The translations under genes were made by a program, and so were the position numbers. The notes below the pieces were generated by a model that was given only the letters and a program-made list of their open reading frames with translations, was not told the DNA's origin and ran no database searches. 64,000 nt of DNA from Phycisphaerae bacterium (GTDB lineage: Bacteria > Planctomycetota > Phycisphaerae > FEN-1346 > JAACEH01), in NCBI GenBank assembly GCA_012729015.1, contig JAAYDY010000052.1, positions 1 to 64,000 on the forward strand, given 5' to 3'. Shown here piece after piece: positions 48,433 to 57,904 of the stretch; the stretch's first letter is position 1, and each line of letters opens with the position of its first letter.

Positions 48433-51132
48433 ATGGGACGGCAGATCGCAACGTGGGCGGTGTGGCTGATGGCGTCGGGACTGGTTCTGTCCGGAGCGGC
48501 CGGCCTGACTGTGGCGCAGACCGAAACCGCCGAGAAGCCCGTCACCATCCTCGATGCCTCCAACAGCGTATGGCGCAGCTACACGACCCTGAAGCCGCCC
48601 GTCGTGGACACCGGCGGCAAGCTCCAGCCCGTCACCTCCCTCTACCCGTGGGTGGACCGGGAGACCGATCTGGCCCCCGAGGGCTGGAACGCCCGCGGCT
48701 ATGCCGACCACGCCTGGCTGCGGGGCAAGGCCCATGCCGCTCCGGGGACGCCCTATGCCTCCAATCTCTACCTGCGAGCCAGGTTCGAAGTCGCCGACCC
48801 GGCCCAGGTCAAGGACCTGAAGCTCTCGGTCACCTACCACGGCGGGGCCATCGTCTATGTCAACGGCCAGGAGATCGCCCGCGGCCATCTGGCCAAGGGG
48901 GCCGACGAGGCCACGGCCGTGGCCGAGAGCTACCCGAAGAACGCCTTCGTGCTCGACAACGGCGAGATCATCCTCGACAATTGGGCCTACAAGGGCCCCA
49001 AGGAGAACCTCCGGGTCCGCGACCGGGAACTGACCGATGTGCCCGTCCCGGCCTCCCTTCTGCGCAAGGGCGTCAACGTCCTGGCGATCCAGATTGTCCG
49101 CGCGCCCTATGACCAGTCCGTCGCCGAGTACTGGGACAAGTCCAAACGCAAGGACACCCGCGAACTGGGCGGCCCCGAGTTGCCGTACGACTTCAACTGG
49201 TACACCTGCGAAGTAAGGGATGTGACGCTGACGGCCGCCGGCCCGGGCGGCATCGCTGCCAACGCAGGGCGGCCCGAAGGGGTGCAGGTCTGGAACAGCG
49301 ACGTACTCACCAGCGACACCGGCGAGGATCTGGGGGACCGCTGCGAGCCTCTGCGCCCGGTCAGCATCAAGGGCCCGCGCAACGGCTGGTCGTCGGGCAA
49401 GGTCGTTCTCGGCTCGTCCGAAGCCATCGAAGGGCTCACGGTGACCTGCGGCGACCTTCGCCAGGGCGACGCCGTCATCCCGGCGTCGGCCATGCGGGCA
49501 CGCTTCGCCGTAGCGTTCTCCGACGAAGCCGACGCACGCAAGCCTCTGGAAAGCCTGCTGGAAGAGCCGCTGGACTCGTTCCCAGCGGTGCGCGGCGGAT
49601 GTGTCGTGCCCATCTGGCTGACCGTCAAGGTTCCGGCCGATGCCAAGGTCGGCGTCTACTCCGGCCAGGCGACCGTGGAGCTTCGCGGCCGCGAGCCGCT
49701 GACCGTCCCGGTCTCGCTCGACGTCTCCGAGTTCGTCGTCCCCGACACGCAGGACTACCGGACGTGGATCGAGCTGATGCAGTCGCCCGAAACGCTGGCG
49801 ATGGAGTACGATGTGCCCATGTGGTCCGAGCGGCACTGGGACCTGATCGCTCAGTCGATGCGTTACATCGGCGAGATCGGCAGCCGCGTGCTGATTGTTC
49901 CCCTGATCGCCCAGACCAACTCCGGCGACAGCGAGTCGATGGTCCGCTGGATTCCCAAGGACAACGGCCTATACGACTACGACCTCACGATCGTGGACCG
50001 GTACATCGACACCGCAATCAAGCACATGGGCGAACCGAAGTTCGTGGCGTTCACGGCGTGGGAAATCTACCTGGTCACGCCCGAGCACGAGATCACCAAC
50101 CGCGACCCGCGGTCGGAGGAGTCGTGGAGGGCCGCCCGATGGGACCTTCGCGGCAAGGGACCCGCCGTGACGGCCCTGGACCCCAAGACCGGCCAGACCT
50201 CGACGATCCACCTGCCGCGGTTCGAAGACAAGTCCGCCCTGGCCGTCTGGAAGCCGCTGTTCGACCGCCTGCGCAAGGGCATGGCCAAGCGCGGCCTCGA
50301 AGACACGATGCTCCTGGGGATGGCCTCGGACCTGTGGCCCAACAAGGACGAAATGGCCACCATCGACAAGGCCTCCGGCAGCCTGAAATGGATCAACCAT
50401 ACGCACCAGGGCCCCCGCGGCGCAGCCATGGCCGGCGGCCTCGGGTTCGTCGCCTACACGGCCTACGTCTGGCCGAACGAGTACCCCGGCGATCCGCGCG
50501 AACCGCGCGTCTACGGCTGGAAACGCCCCGAGCTGAACGTCGAGTTCCGCCGCTTCAGCGCCCTGACCGATTGGCTTCTGCCGACCCAGACGATCTTCCC
50601 CGAGCTCCAAATCACCGGCAACCAGCGCGGCCTCGGCCGCATCGGCGCCGACTTCTGGCCCGTCATCAAGGACCAGCGCGGCCGCCGCCGTGGATGGGTC
50701 CACGACCGTTACCCGCAGAGCAAGTGGCACAGTTGCAACCTGACCAGCCACATGCTCAACCCCGGCCCGAACGGCCCCGTGGCCACGAGCCGCTACGAAG
50801 CCCTGAGGCAGGGGATGCAGAACTGCGAGGCCCGCATCGTCATCGAGAGCGTCCTGACCGACGACGCCCGCCGAGGCCGCCTCGGCCGCGAACTGGCCGG
50901 CCAGTGCGAGCATCTGCTCGATCAACGGCTCTGGCAGATTCTCAAGGGGTTCAGCGGCCTCCAGCTCACCGGACGGCTCTACACGACCTACCCTCGCTAC
51001 AAGAGCATCTTCTATTACAACGCCGGCGGCGCCGCCGGAGCCCACTGGTTCGCCGGCACCGACTGGCTCGACCAGCAACAGCAACTCTACGCCCTCGCCG
51101 GTCAGGTGCAGAAGAAGATGAGCAGGAAGTAG
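48433..51132 (+). CDS. Secreted glycoside-hydrolase-like protein with N-terminal beta domain (DUF4091/DUF6067-like)
   Basis: An 899-residue exported protein. VWLMASGLVLSGAAGLTVAQ is the signal peptide. Residues ~30-280 form a beta domain with a jelly-roll pattern (ARFEVADP, AIVYVNGQEIARG) that may bind sugar. From ~390 it aligns with the 692-residue protein at 19277-21355: QDYRTWIELMQSPETLAMEY versus QAYRTWMDFVQSPDTLSLEY, and MVRWIPKDNGLYDYDL versus MVRWIDKGNGTYDHDY. The ATG has AAGGAG 5 bases upstream. A carbohydrate target is likely but unproven. Confidence 0.7.
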   Translation: MGRQIATWAVWLMASGLVLSGAAGLTVAQTETAEKPVTILDASNSVWRSYTTLKPPVVDTGGKLQPVTSLYPWVDRETDLAPEGWNARGYADHAWLRGKAHAAPGTPYASNLYLRARFEVADPAQVKDLKLSVTYHGGAIVYVNGQEIARGHLAKGADEATAVAESYPKNAFVLDNGEIILDNWAYKGPKENLRVRDRELTDVPVPASLLRKGVNVLAIQIVRAPYDQSVAEYWDKSKRKDTRELGGPELPYDFNWYTCEVRDVTLTAAGPGGIAANAGRPEGVQVWNSDVLTSDTGEDLGDRCEPLRPVSIKGPRNGWSSGKVVLGSSEAIEGLTVTCGDLRQGDAVIPASAMRARFAVAFSDEADARKPLESLLEEPLDSFPAVRGGCVVPIWLTVKVPADAKVGVYSGQATVELRGREPLTVPVSLDVSEFVVPDTQDYRTWIELMQSPETLAMEYDVPMWSERHWDLIAQSMRYIGEIGSRVLIVPLIAQTNSGDSESMVRWIPKDNGLYDYDLTIVDRYIDTAIKHMGEPKFVAFTAWEIYLVTPEHEITNRDPRSEESWRAARWDLRGKGPAVTALDPKTGQTSTIHLPRFEDKSALAVWKPLFDRLRKGMAKRGLEDTMLLGMASDLWPNKDEMATIDKASGSLKWINHTHQGPRGAAMAGGLGFVAYTAYVWPNEYPGDPREPRVYGWKRPELNVEFRRFSALTDWLLPTQTIFPELQITGNQRGLGRIGADFWPVIKDQRGRRRGWVHDRYPQSKWHSCNLTSHMLNPGPNGPVATSRYEALRQGMQNCEARIVIESVLTDDARRGRLGRELAGQCEHLLDQRLWQILKGFSGLQLTGRLYTTYPRYKSIFYYNAGGAAGAHWFAGTDWLDQQQQLYALAGQVQKKMSRK

Positions 51133-51135
51133 CAG

Positions 51136-51217
51136 GGGGTAGGGTGGGTCCCCCGGCCCCACGCGTGTGGTTGTCAGGGGGTCGCAAGGGGTAGGGTGGG
51201 TCCCCCGGACCCACGCG
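51136..51217. repeat. Tandem pair of palindrome-bearing repeats
   Basis: A ~30-base unit occurs at 51136-51165 and 51188-51217, differing at about one base; its core is GTGGGTCC, CCC, GGACCCAC (51196-51214), an 8-bp hairpin. It lies between convergent genes, so it may act as a bidirectional barrier. Confidence 0.55.
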
Positions 51218-51241
51218 GGCGCGGAGTTTCTCAACGTGTTG

Positions 51242-52063
51242 CTATAGGGAACTCCGGAAGGCGCTGGGAGACAGGCCAATCTTGCGTCGCAGGAACTTGG
51301 CCAGGTAGTTGGCCGAGCCGAATCCCGCCCAACGGGCCGTCGCCTCGACCGTCTCGGACGAGCTTCTCAGTCGCGTCAAGACCGCCTGCAAGCGAAGGTC
51401 GTCCAGATAGCCCTTCGGCGTGGTTCCCGTGACCTGGCGAAAAACACGCGAGAAGAGCGTCCTTTCCAGGCCGACGGCGGCCGCGATCTGCCGGACGCCA
51501 ATCGACGGGTCGTTCAGGCGTTCCGCCATCAGGGCTTTGGCCCGCGCCACAGCGCCGGCCTTCTCGTCTGTCCGCTGTGCCGGCGACGTTACCCGTCCCG
51601 CCAGGGAGACCAGAAACGCGTAAACGCCAGCGGTGGTCTCGACCTGTTCGCGCGGGCCCACCCGATGCAGGGCCTTGCCCTGGGCCCGGAAGCTGTCGGC
51701 CCATCCAGGGCCTGCATCGAACGGAGCATCAGGGATCCCCAACCCCAGCACAAGGCCTGTCGCGCAGGGACCGTCCAGCGTGAGCCACCGGTATTCCCAG
51801 GCGTCCTCGCGCGTGAACAGGCGATGCCGCATACCCGGTCGGTAGCAGAACGCTTCGCCGGCCCGCAGCCTGTGCTCGCGGCCGTCCTGCTCCAGGTAGC
51901 CTGTGCCGCACTCGGTCCAAAGGAGATGCACAAACGTGACCACCCGGGTCGGCTCGCTGCGGCTGGGCCCGAATCGGGCGTGTCCTACGGATCTCAAGCC
52001 AAAGGGGGCTCCTGCGGTGCTTGGCGTTGGGCGGTACACGACGCGCGAGAATTCGGTCGTCAC
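51242..52063 (-). CDS. AraC-family transcriptional regulator
   Basis: A 273-residue regulator. The N-terminal half is a cupin-like effector domain; the C-terminal ~90 residues hold two helix-turn-helices with IGVRQIAAAVGLERTLFSRVFRQVTG and VEATARWAGFGSANYLAKFLRR. GTG 52063 has AGAGGG 7 bases upstream. It lies back-to-back with the double QueG-like gene, which it probably controls (inferred from position). It would respond to a small ligand in the cupin pocket. Confidence 0.88.
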   Translation of the reverse strand: MTTEFSRVVYRPTPSTAGAPFGLRSVGHARFGPSRSEPTRVVTFVHLLWTECGTGYLEQDGREHRLRAGEAFCYRPGMRHRLFTREDAWEYRWLTLDGPCATGLVLGLGIPDAPFDAGPGWADSFRAQGKALHRVGPREQVETTAGVYAFLVSLAGRVTSPAQRTDEKAGAVARAKALMAERLNDPSIGVRQIAAAVGLERTLFSRVFRQVTGTTPKGYLDDLRLQAVLTRLRSSSETVEATARWAGFGSANYLAKFLRRKIGLSPSAFRSSL

Positions 52064-52093
52064 AAAATTACCCTCTTCAGCACAGCCTTACCG

Positions 52094-52121
52094 TTGCCGG
52101 GGGTACTGCACGTTGTATTCT
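52094..52121 (+). promoter_or_regulatory. Promoter for the double QueG-like gene
   Basis: TTGCCG, 16-base spacer, TATTCT, ~90 bases before the start codon, in the 149-base gap shared with the divergent AraC gene. Confidence 0.45.
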
Positions 52122-52212
52122 ACACACAGCGGGAAGGAGGCCCACCCGCTCCGGCAGCAGCCCCTGTAGCCGCACCGGGACAACGGACGCCGGCCTCACC
52201 AAGGAACGAATT

Positions 52213-54438
52213 ATGCAGCAACTGACGGAATCGGTCAAGCAATACGCCCGCGACCTGGGCGCTGACCTCGTCGGCATCGCCCCGGTGTCCCGTTACGTCG
52301 GCGCCCCGCACAGGCTCAGCCCAACCGCCCATCTGCCGGAGGCCAGATCCGTCGTCGTCATGGCCGTTCACCACCCCGACGCATCGGTCGAATGGGGCGG
52401 CGAGCCCAACGGCAACTTCCCCGGTCCCTTCCAGATCGGCATGATCCCGAAGCTCGACACGATCGCCTTTCGCCTGGCGCGCTTTCTCCGGAACCAGGGC
52501 CATGCCACGCTGCCCATCTCCTGCACCTACTTCTGGCGGCACCGCCCCTACAAGGACGTGCCGTACGCACACGCTGCGACATTCAGCCACATGAACGCGT
52601 TTGTCGCCGCCGGTCTCGGAGAATACGGCTGGCACGGCATGGTCATGTCGCCACAATACGGTCCGCGTCAGCGGCTCATCTCCGTCATCACGGCGGCGCC
52701 CCTCACGCCGGACCCGCTCTATCGAGGGACCCCGCTCTGCGACCGTTGCGGCCAGTGCGAGCGCGCCTGCTACGGCAACAACTACGAGCAGCGGCACCTC
52801 CTCGCCCCAGGCAGCATCTCCTTCGAGATCGAAGGCAAGCGTTTCGAATATGCGAAGATCAACCGGTGGCGCTGCTTCTGGGGCGAACAGTGCCACCTGG
52901 ACATGAACCGCCTGGCGGAAGAGGAGAACCTGGACGAGCAGGGGATCTACGACGCCATGGACCGCGGCGTGAGTCGCGTTTCCGTGGGATACGCCGGGTA
53001 CATGTGCGCCTCGTTCAAGCATTGCATGGCGAAACCGGTCCGCCGCTGGGACCGTGCCGCCAGCCCCGGGCCACGACGCGTGAAAGGGCTTGAGCCGCTG
53101 ACCACCGCCGACGCCCGCAGGATTATCCTGGAGAAGGCCCGTATCGTCGGAGCCGATCGCGTCGCCATTCAACCGCTGTCGCGTTTTGCGCATGCCCGCG
53201 AGACGATTCACGAGGGCTTCCGCAGTGAGGCGCTCTTTGACACATTTCCCTGGGTCGTCACGCTGGGACGGTCGCTGCCGGACTTTGTCGTCAAGGGCTC
53301 CCCGCTCGCGAAGAGGAATCACTTCGGCGAAGTCTGGATGACCCAGGGACGCCTGATGATGGGTGTCATGGATATCGCGCGCCGGTTCGACGACGCCGGG
53401 TACGAAGCCATGCAGAACTTCGTCGCGGAAGTGGACCTGAGCGCCAAGGAAACCGCAGGGTGGGCCAAACGCGATTCCGGGACGCTACTGGTCGGGTCGC
53501 TCCTCTGCACGGCGCCGCTCAAGAACGAGACCCTGACCGTCAGCGGCCCGCTGGACGATGTCGCGCAGGATCAGCTTTTGACGGAAGCGGCGAAACGGTT
53601 CGCGAACACTGACCTGCTGGGCGCGGCGGAGATGAAGGCTCTGGATTTCCCCGCCGGAAAGCGACTCCGGCAGTGGCTGCCCGAGGGACGAACGCTGATC
53701 GTCCTTGGGGTGGAACTGCCGCAGCGGGTGGTCGAACTGGCCGGCGCCCAGGAAGCCGAATGCGGCGCCGCCTATCAGTACGCCCACTACCAGGCGATAC
53801 GCGAAGCGTTCTGGGCAGCCCATGATCTGGCTTCCCGCCTCGCCGCTCTCGGGCACGAGGCCGTGCCGCTGGTGGACCTGGACCCCGAGTCCAGGGACCG
53901 CTACTGCAACTACATCTCGCGTCTTCCGGACATGCGGGCGCAGGCTCCTTTCGCCTCGGCCGCGGGGCTGGGTCCCATTGGCAAGAGCGGCCTGCTGATG
54001 ACGCCCCGATTCGGTCCGCGCCAGCGCCTGGCGTTTGTGGTCACCAGCGCCACACTGCGCCTGGCGGCAGAGGTCTCCGGCGCGTCGCCCTGCCCGGAAG
54101 GCTGCGCCGCCTGTGCGGCCGCCTGCCCGGTCCAGGCTCTGTCTGCGACGAAAACGGAGATGCAGACGGTCACCGCGCAGCGTGCCTATCCTGTGTTCGC
54201 GCGGCACGAGGCCCGTTGCGAATGGGCCCGCTGTCTCGGGATGCACGAAGGGGAAGGTGCGGGGCTGTTGGGGTGGAAGGCGCCGGACGGCGATGCTCCG
54301 GAGACTCTGGATGAGGAAACTCGCCGGAAGGCCCTGGCGGCAAAGGATCCGATCCAGATTCGCTGCTACGAGAACCCGAACCATTCGGAAACGCTTATCG
54401 AGCGATGCCTTCAGGCCTGTCCGCTGGGTCGGCATTGA
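52213..54438 (+). CDS. Double-length QueG-like iron-sulfur protein
   Basis: A 741-residue protein with two QueG-like halves. Half A (residues ~1-285): GLGEYGWHGMVMSPQYGPRQR, then CDRCGQCERAC (176/179/182/186), then WRCFWGEQC. Half B (~296-741): AAGLGPIGKSGLLMTPRFGPRQR, then CPEGCAACAAACP (627/631/634/638), then ARCEWARC. A shared RC motif after each cluster also occurs in the 350-residue protein at 46212-47264. AGGA lies before the ATG. It is divergent from the AraC gene. A cobalamin or flavin site cannot be judged by eye. Reductive dehalogenation or another reductive cleavage is possible; queuosine synthesis is unlikely for a double protein. Confidence 0.7.
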   Translation: MQQLTESVKQYARDLGADLVGIAPVSRYVGAPHRLSPTAHLPEARSVVVMAVHHPDASVEWGGEPNGNFPGPFQIGMIPKLDTIAFRLARFLRNQGHATLPISCTYFWRHRPYKDVPYAHAATFSHMNAFVAAGLGEYGWHGMVMSPQYGPRQRLISVITAAPLTPDPLYRGTPLCDRCGQCERACYGNNYEQRHLLAPGSISFEIEGKRFEYAKINRWRCFWGEQCHLDMNRLAEEENLDEQGIYDAMDRGVSRVSVGYAGYMCASFKHCMAKPVRRWDRAASPGPRRVKGLEPLTTADARRIILEKARIVGADRVAIQPLSRFAHARETIHEGFRSEALFDTFPWVVTLGRSLPDFVVKGSPLAKRNHFGEVWMTQGRLMMGVMDIARRFDDAGYEAMQNFVAEVDLSAKETAGWAKRDSGTLLVGSLLCTAPLKNETLTVSGPLDDVAQDQLLTEAAKRFANTDLLGAAEMKALDFPAGKRLRQWLPEGRTLIVLGVELPQRVVELAGAQEAECGAAYQYAHYQAIREAFWAAHDLASRLAALGHEAVPLVDLDPESRDRYCNYISRLPDMRAQAPFASAAGLGPIGKSGLLMTPRFGPRQRLAFVVTSATLRLAAEVSGASPCPEGCAACAAACPVQALSATKTEMQTVTAQRAYPVFARHEARCEWARCLGMHEGEGAGLLGWKAPDGDAPETLDEETRRKALAAKDPIQIRCYENPNHSETLIERCLQACPLGRH

Positions 54439-54533
54439 CGCATTTCGCACTTCTGCTGCGCGCCGAAGGTTCGCCGGGCTTCCTGGTGGGCGGCCGACGG
54501 CCTTGTCCCGGAATCGTTCCAGCCGGTTGTTCG

Positions 54534-55685
54534 CTATTTCGCCGGCGGCGGGCCAATGCTGTCGGTCTGGTGCAGCTTCAGCGGCAGGAGCAACCGTTCG
54601 GGACACGATTCTCCCGCGATCAGGCCGGCCATCGTCCGGACGATACACTCCCCCATGCGGTCGTAGTCGAGGTCCAGCGTGGTCAGCCGAGCCATGTTGG
54701 ACAGCATCAGGGGCCGCTCTCCGGCGATGGCCACCACGATGCTCAGGTCGTTGGGCACGCGGAACTGGCTGAATCGGGGGTCGGTCAGCAGGATGTCCAG
54801 CCAGGTGGGCCAGTAGAAGAACAAGGCCGTCGGGCGGTCCGGACGCAGGAGCAGTTCGCTGAAGATCCGCCGGCTCTGCTTCAGCGGCGGCAGATCGGGA
54901 ATGATGTAGGTGGGCATGCAGCACTCTTCGATCACGCCTCCCTCGGCCAGGCCGTCCACCCAGCCTCGGATCGCCGGATGAGTCTCCATGGTGACCGGCA
55001 CCAACACATGCGACACGAGTGAGAGATTGCGGTGTCCCATGCCGATCAGCCGCAGGGCCAGGTCGCGGACCGGTTTGTAGTCGTCGCTGGTCACCACGGT
55101 CAGCCCAAGATAGGGAAACCGGCGGTTGATGACGATGGTGGGAAACTCCCGGCTTCGCAGAGCCGTCAGGCCGGTCAGATAGTGATTGTGCATGTAGACA
55201 CAAGCGGCGCCGGCGTAGCCCTGGGCAGGCAGCGAGAGGGCGAAGGGCACCTGGTTCTTCAGCGGCCACCGGACCAGATCGAACACCAGGCCCATCTTCT
55301 CGGCCCACACGTCGATGTGCTGGCTGAGCGACACGCGGAACGGTTCGGTCGATGGCCACGGTTCCTCGGGATGAAGCAGTGCAATGCGCGTCGGGCCCGA
55401 CGGCATCCTCGAATCGCCCAGCCTCGGTGCCGGGCGGGAAGCCAGCAACTCGCGGCTGATCTGCGCGGCCTGAGGCAGGACGATCGCCGGTTGCTTGCGG
55501 CGCAGTGAGACCAATCCCCTATCGGCGGCGAGGCGGACTGCGCCGGCCGCCGCCTGGGCGGACACGCCGAATTCCCTGGCCAGATCACGGCTGGTCGGCA
55601 GGCGGCGATCGGGCAACCACCGCCCCTCCACGATGCCCTGGGCCAAGGCGTAGAGCAGTTGCTCGGTAGCCGTGGGCTTGGTCAT
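54534..55685 (-). CDS. GntR/LacI-hybrid transcriptional regulator
   Basis: A 383-residue regulator: an N-terminal GntR-type winged helix (residues ~5-75, LPTSRDLAREFGVSAQAAAGAV) and a C-terminal LacI-type sugar-binding domain (~100-375), as in AraR-like regulators. It probably senses a sugar. The ATG has AGGA 6 bases upstream and a promoter at 55748-55775. Its neighbours are a convergent QueG-like gene and a divergent PEP-CTERM gene; the target may be elsewhere. Confidence 0.85.
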   Translation of the reverse strand: MTKPTATEQLLYALAQGIVEGRWLPDRRLPTSRDLAREFGVSAQAAAGAVRLAADRGLVSLRRKQPAIVLPQAAQISRELLASRPAPRLGDSRMPSGPTRIALLHPEEPWPSTEPFRVSLSQHIDVWAEKMGLVFDLVRWPLKNQVPFALSLPAQGYAGAACVYMHNHYLTGLTALRSREFPTIVINRRFPYLGLTVVTSDDYKPVRDLALRLIGMGHRNLSLVSHVLVPVTMETHPAIRGWVDGLAEGGVIEECCMPTYIIPDLPPLKQSRRIFSELLLRPDRPTALFFYWPTWLDILLTDPRFSQFRVPNDLSIVVAIAGERPLMLSNMARLTTLDLDYDRMGECIVRTMAGLIAGESCPERLLLPLKLHQTDSIGPPPAK

Positions 55686-56214
55686 CGGACTTCCTTTCCG
55701 ACCGGGCGATAAGGACGCCGAATGGTTTGCTCGCCTCAGCCGGGCCAAGTATACCGGCGATTCGAGGGCCGACAAGTGACTAGGTCCACTCGGGGGCACT
55801 AACGTTTTGGCGGCCGCACCGTGGCATCGGCATCTTGCCCATGAGTGGCAGCGGCATGGGAGTTCCTGCTTTGCTCGAAGCGTTAATGAACCCGGTCCAC
55901 TCCTGTGGCTCGGGACGTCCCCGACGTCGCTTGATCGCCGATCTGTGCGGGATCTGTAAAATCCGTGTCCTGGCGGGGCACTCTCCAGAGGAGCCAGGCT
56001 GAGCTGGAGTGTGAGTGGCTGGGGTGCAGTGGCGATGTAACTGCTTTCAGGGAAACGCTCTACGTGTTTCGTAGGGATCTGGGTTCAAATCCTCGCGTCG
56101 GTTTGATCAAGAGGCATCGGTGACACATACTTAAGGGGCAGTAGGGGGGATCAGCAGGCAGCACATCTGGCATCCGCAACTGGGTAGTTCTGAGAAATGA
56201 AGGAGGAGTCAACT
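55686..56214. other. Intergenic region, regulator to PEP-CTERM gene
   Basis: 529 bases. It holds the regulator promoter, a degenerate palindromic unit at 55829-55839 and a tRNA-like fragment near 56085-56105 (GGTTCAAATCC within a poor stem). No gene is supported. A GGTCCACTC sequence recurs near 55783 and 55897 and could be an operator half-site. Confidence 0.4.
55748..55775 (-). promoter_or_regulatory. Promoter for the GntR/LacI-hybrid regulator
   Basis: TTGTCG, 16-base spacer, TATACT on the minus strand, ~63 bases before the start codon. Confidence 0.45.
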
Positions 56215-57252
56215 ATGGGGAGGAGTGGCATGAGCATGAGCAGATGGCTTGTGGCGGCCCTGGTGGTCGTCCTGGGGTGTGCGAGCATGGCGTCGGCGGT
56301 GCAGATCGACCTGTCCGCCAATGGGACCAACACGCTCAACAACGACGTTGTCGTCAGTCAGGGCGATTACGAGTGCGGTCTCTGGTATTCGACGACAGTC
56401 AGGCTCCTCGAAGGCGGTCACATGGTGAATGCCGGCGGAGTGAGCTCCAACTGCTGGGGCAGCGGGGCCATCATGGACGGAAAAGGGCTTCCGGGCGACG
56501 GTGTGATGACCACCGCCTCCGGCGTCTACCAGATCGGCCACGGCATGACCCCGGCTGCCGGGTACAACATCTACGGCAAGGAAAGCTGGACGTGGTCGCA
56601 AGACGATGAGTTGACTTCAGCCGATGCCGTGTACAACTCGGCCTCCATCTACGCCAAGGATGGCCAATGGCACAGCCTCGTCATCAACCTGGGCTCACAG
56701 GCCGGGCAGTACAGGAACATGAACCTCCTGGCCAACATGACCCGTGACGGCAACAGCGGCGCCACGTGGTACGCGGCCATTCAGGTTCACTATGCCGGCG
56801 AAGCCGCGCTGGGGACGACGCCCACGGAGGCAGACTCCATCTACTATGTCAGCGCTGCGTATCCCAACGACGCGCCGCTGGCCGGATTCTGGACCAGCAG
56901 TGCCGACAGCACCGTAACCAACCTCGGCACCTTGGGAGGGACGGTGACATGGGACTCCACGCTGGCAGCCGACAACTGCATGCTCGCCCCCGGCGGGGTC
57001 AACAAACCGGCCAACCCCGCGCAGGCCAAGTACATGTTCGACATTCTCGGTGGTCTGGCTCTTGACGAGACCAAGGTCGTGGACCAGATTGTCATCAGCA
57101 TGAAAACCGCCAGCGCGTACCGCGCGGGGGGCATGGAAGTCTACGCCCTGAACATGGAAGCCGTGCCCGAACCGGCCACCATGGCTCTGTTGGGGCTGGG
57201 CCTGGTGGGCGTGGTGGTCCGTCGGCGTCGTCAGAAGCGGGCCTTCAGATGA
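56215..57252 (+). CDS. PEP-CTERM sorted exported protein
   Basis: A 345-residue exported protein. The signal peptide is WLVAALVVVLGCASMASA. The C-terminal sorting tail is VPEPATMALLGLGLVGVVV followed by RRRRQKR, the PEP-CTERM form recognised by exosortase. The middle is beta-rich, Ser/Thr/Gly-rich and has only two Cys after the signal peptide. Starting at 56215 is supported by GGAGGAG 6 bases before; an ATG 18 bases upstream is in frame. It is probably an extracellular or envelope-matrix protein. No exosortase gene is in the window. Confidence 0.88.
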   Translation: MGRSGMSMSRWLVAALVVVLGCASMASAVQIDLSANGTNTLNNDVVVSQGDYECGLWYSTTVRLLEGGHMVNAGGVSSNCWGSGAIMDGKGLPGDGVMTTASGVYQIGHGMTPAAGYNIYGKESWTWSQDDELTSADAVYNSASIYAKDGQWHSLVINLGSQAGQYRNMNLLANMTRDGNSGATWYAAIQVHYAGEAALGTTPTEADSIYYVSAAYPNDAPLAGFWTSSADSTVTNLGTLGGTVTWDSTLAADNCMLAPGGVNKPANPAQAKYMFDILGGLALDETKVVDQIVISMKTASAYRAGGMEVYALNMEAVPEPATMALLGLGLVGVVVRRRRQKRAFR

Positions 57253-57625
57253 GTGACCCAGCGAAGGGCCTCCTCTCCGCGCCGTGACATCCGTGACAAC
57301 CTGTTCGTGAGAAGAAGCTTGAACGAGGGGGGACGCTGGACCTTCGGCGGCTCCCCTCGGCTGGTGTTGCCGCAGTCGCCGCGAGTCGCTCATGGCATCT
57401 TCCAGTGGCCGGTGCTCCCGCGGTCTTGCCGTCCTCTGGTCTCCGTTCAGGCCTCCCAGAGGACGCGGTCGAAACGCTGTCGTGCACCACAAATCCTCTG
57501 GTACGGCACCTGTGAATCACACCACGCCTCCATGTCCGGGAACTGCCCCCGAATCGTCGTGCTGAACTCGGGGCGTGTTGCCCGTAGATGTCCGTCAACC
57601 CCTTTGCAGGAAAGGAGTGGCACAG
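57253..57625. other. Gene-poor region upstream of the M24-like pair
   Basis: 373 bases with no gene or promoter that I can defend; an open frame crosses it but has no ribosome binding site. Confidence 0.4.
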
Positions 57626-57904
57626 ATGAGGACACACCTGGCAGTGGCATGGCTGGTCGTGGTCGTGTTGGCCGTGTGCGTGACTCCATTGGCGGTCTTC
57701 TCAGTCGGCATCGAGCCGCAAACGCAGCGGATTGGCCGGCAGTCCGGTGGCCGGTTGACGAAGGGAGCATCGCCTGCGACACTGAATCATGCGTGGAGTT
57801 TCCGGTCCGACGAGACACGGCCATCGCCGCCTCGGCGGCCCATGGGTATGACGCCGGGATCAAGCCCGGCACACCGAAACGTTTGGAGAGGAACAGGTCA
57901 ATGA
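57626..57904 (+). CDS. Small membrane-anchored protein coupled to the M24-like gene
   Basis: A 92-residue protein with a hydrophobic N-terminal segment (LAVAWLVVVVLAVCVTPLAVF) that is either a signal anchor or a signal peptide, then a Ser/Pro/Arg-rich tail. AAGGAG sits 8 bases before the ATG. Its stop overlaps the next start (ATGA), a strong sign that it is a real gene. I recognise no family. Confidence 0.5.
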   Translation: MRTHLAVAWLVVVVLAVCVTPLAVFSVGIEPQTQRIGRQSGGRLTKGASPATLNHAWSFRSDETRPSPPRRPMGMTPGSSPAHRNVWRGTGQ

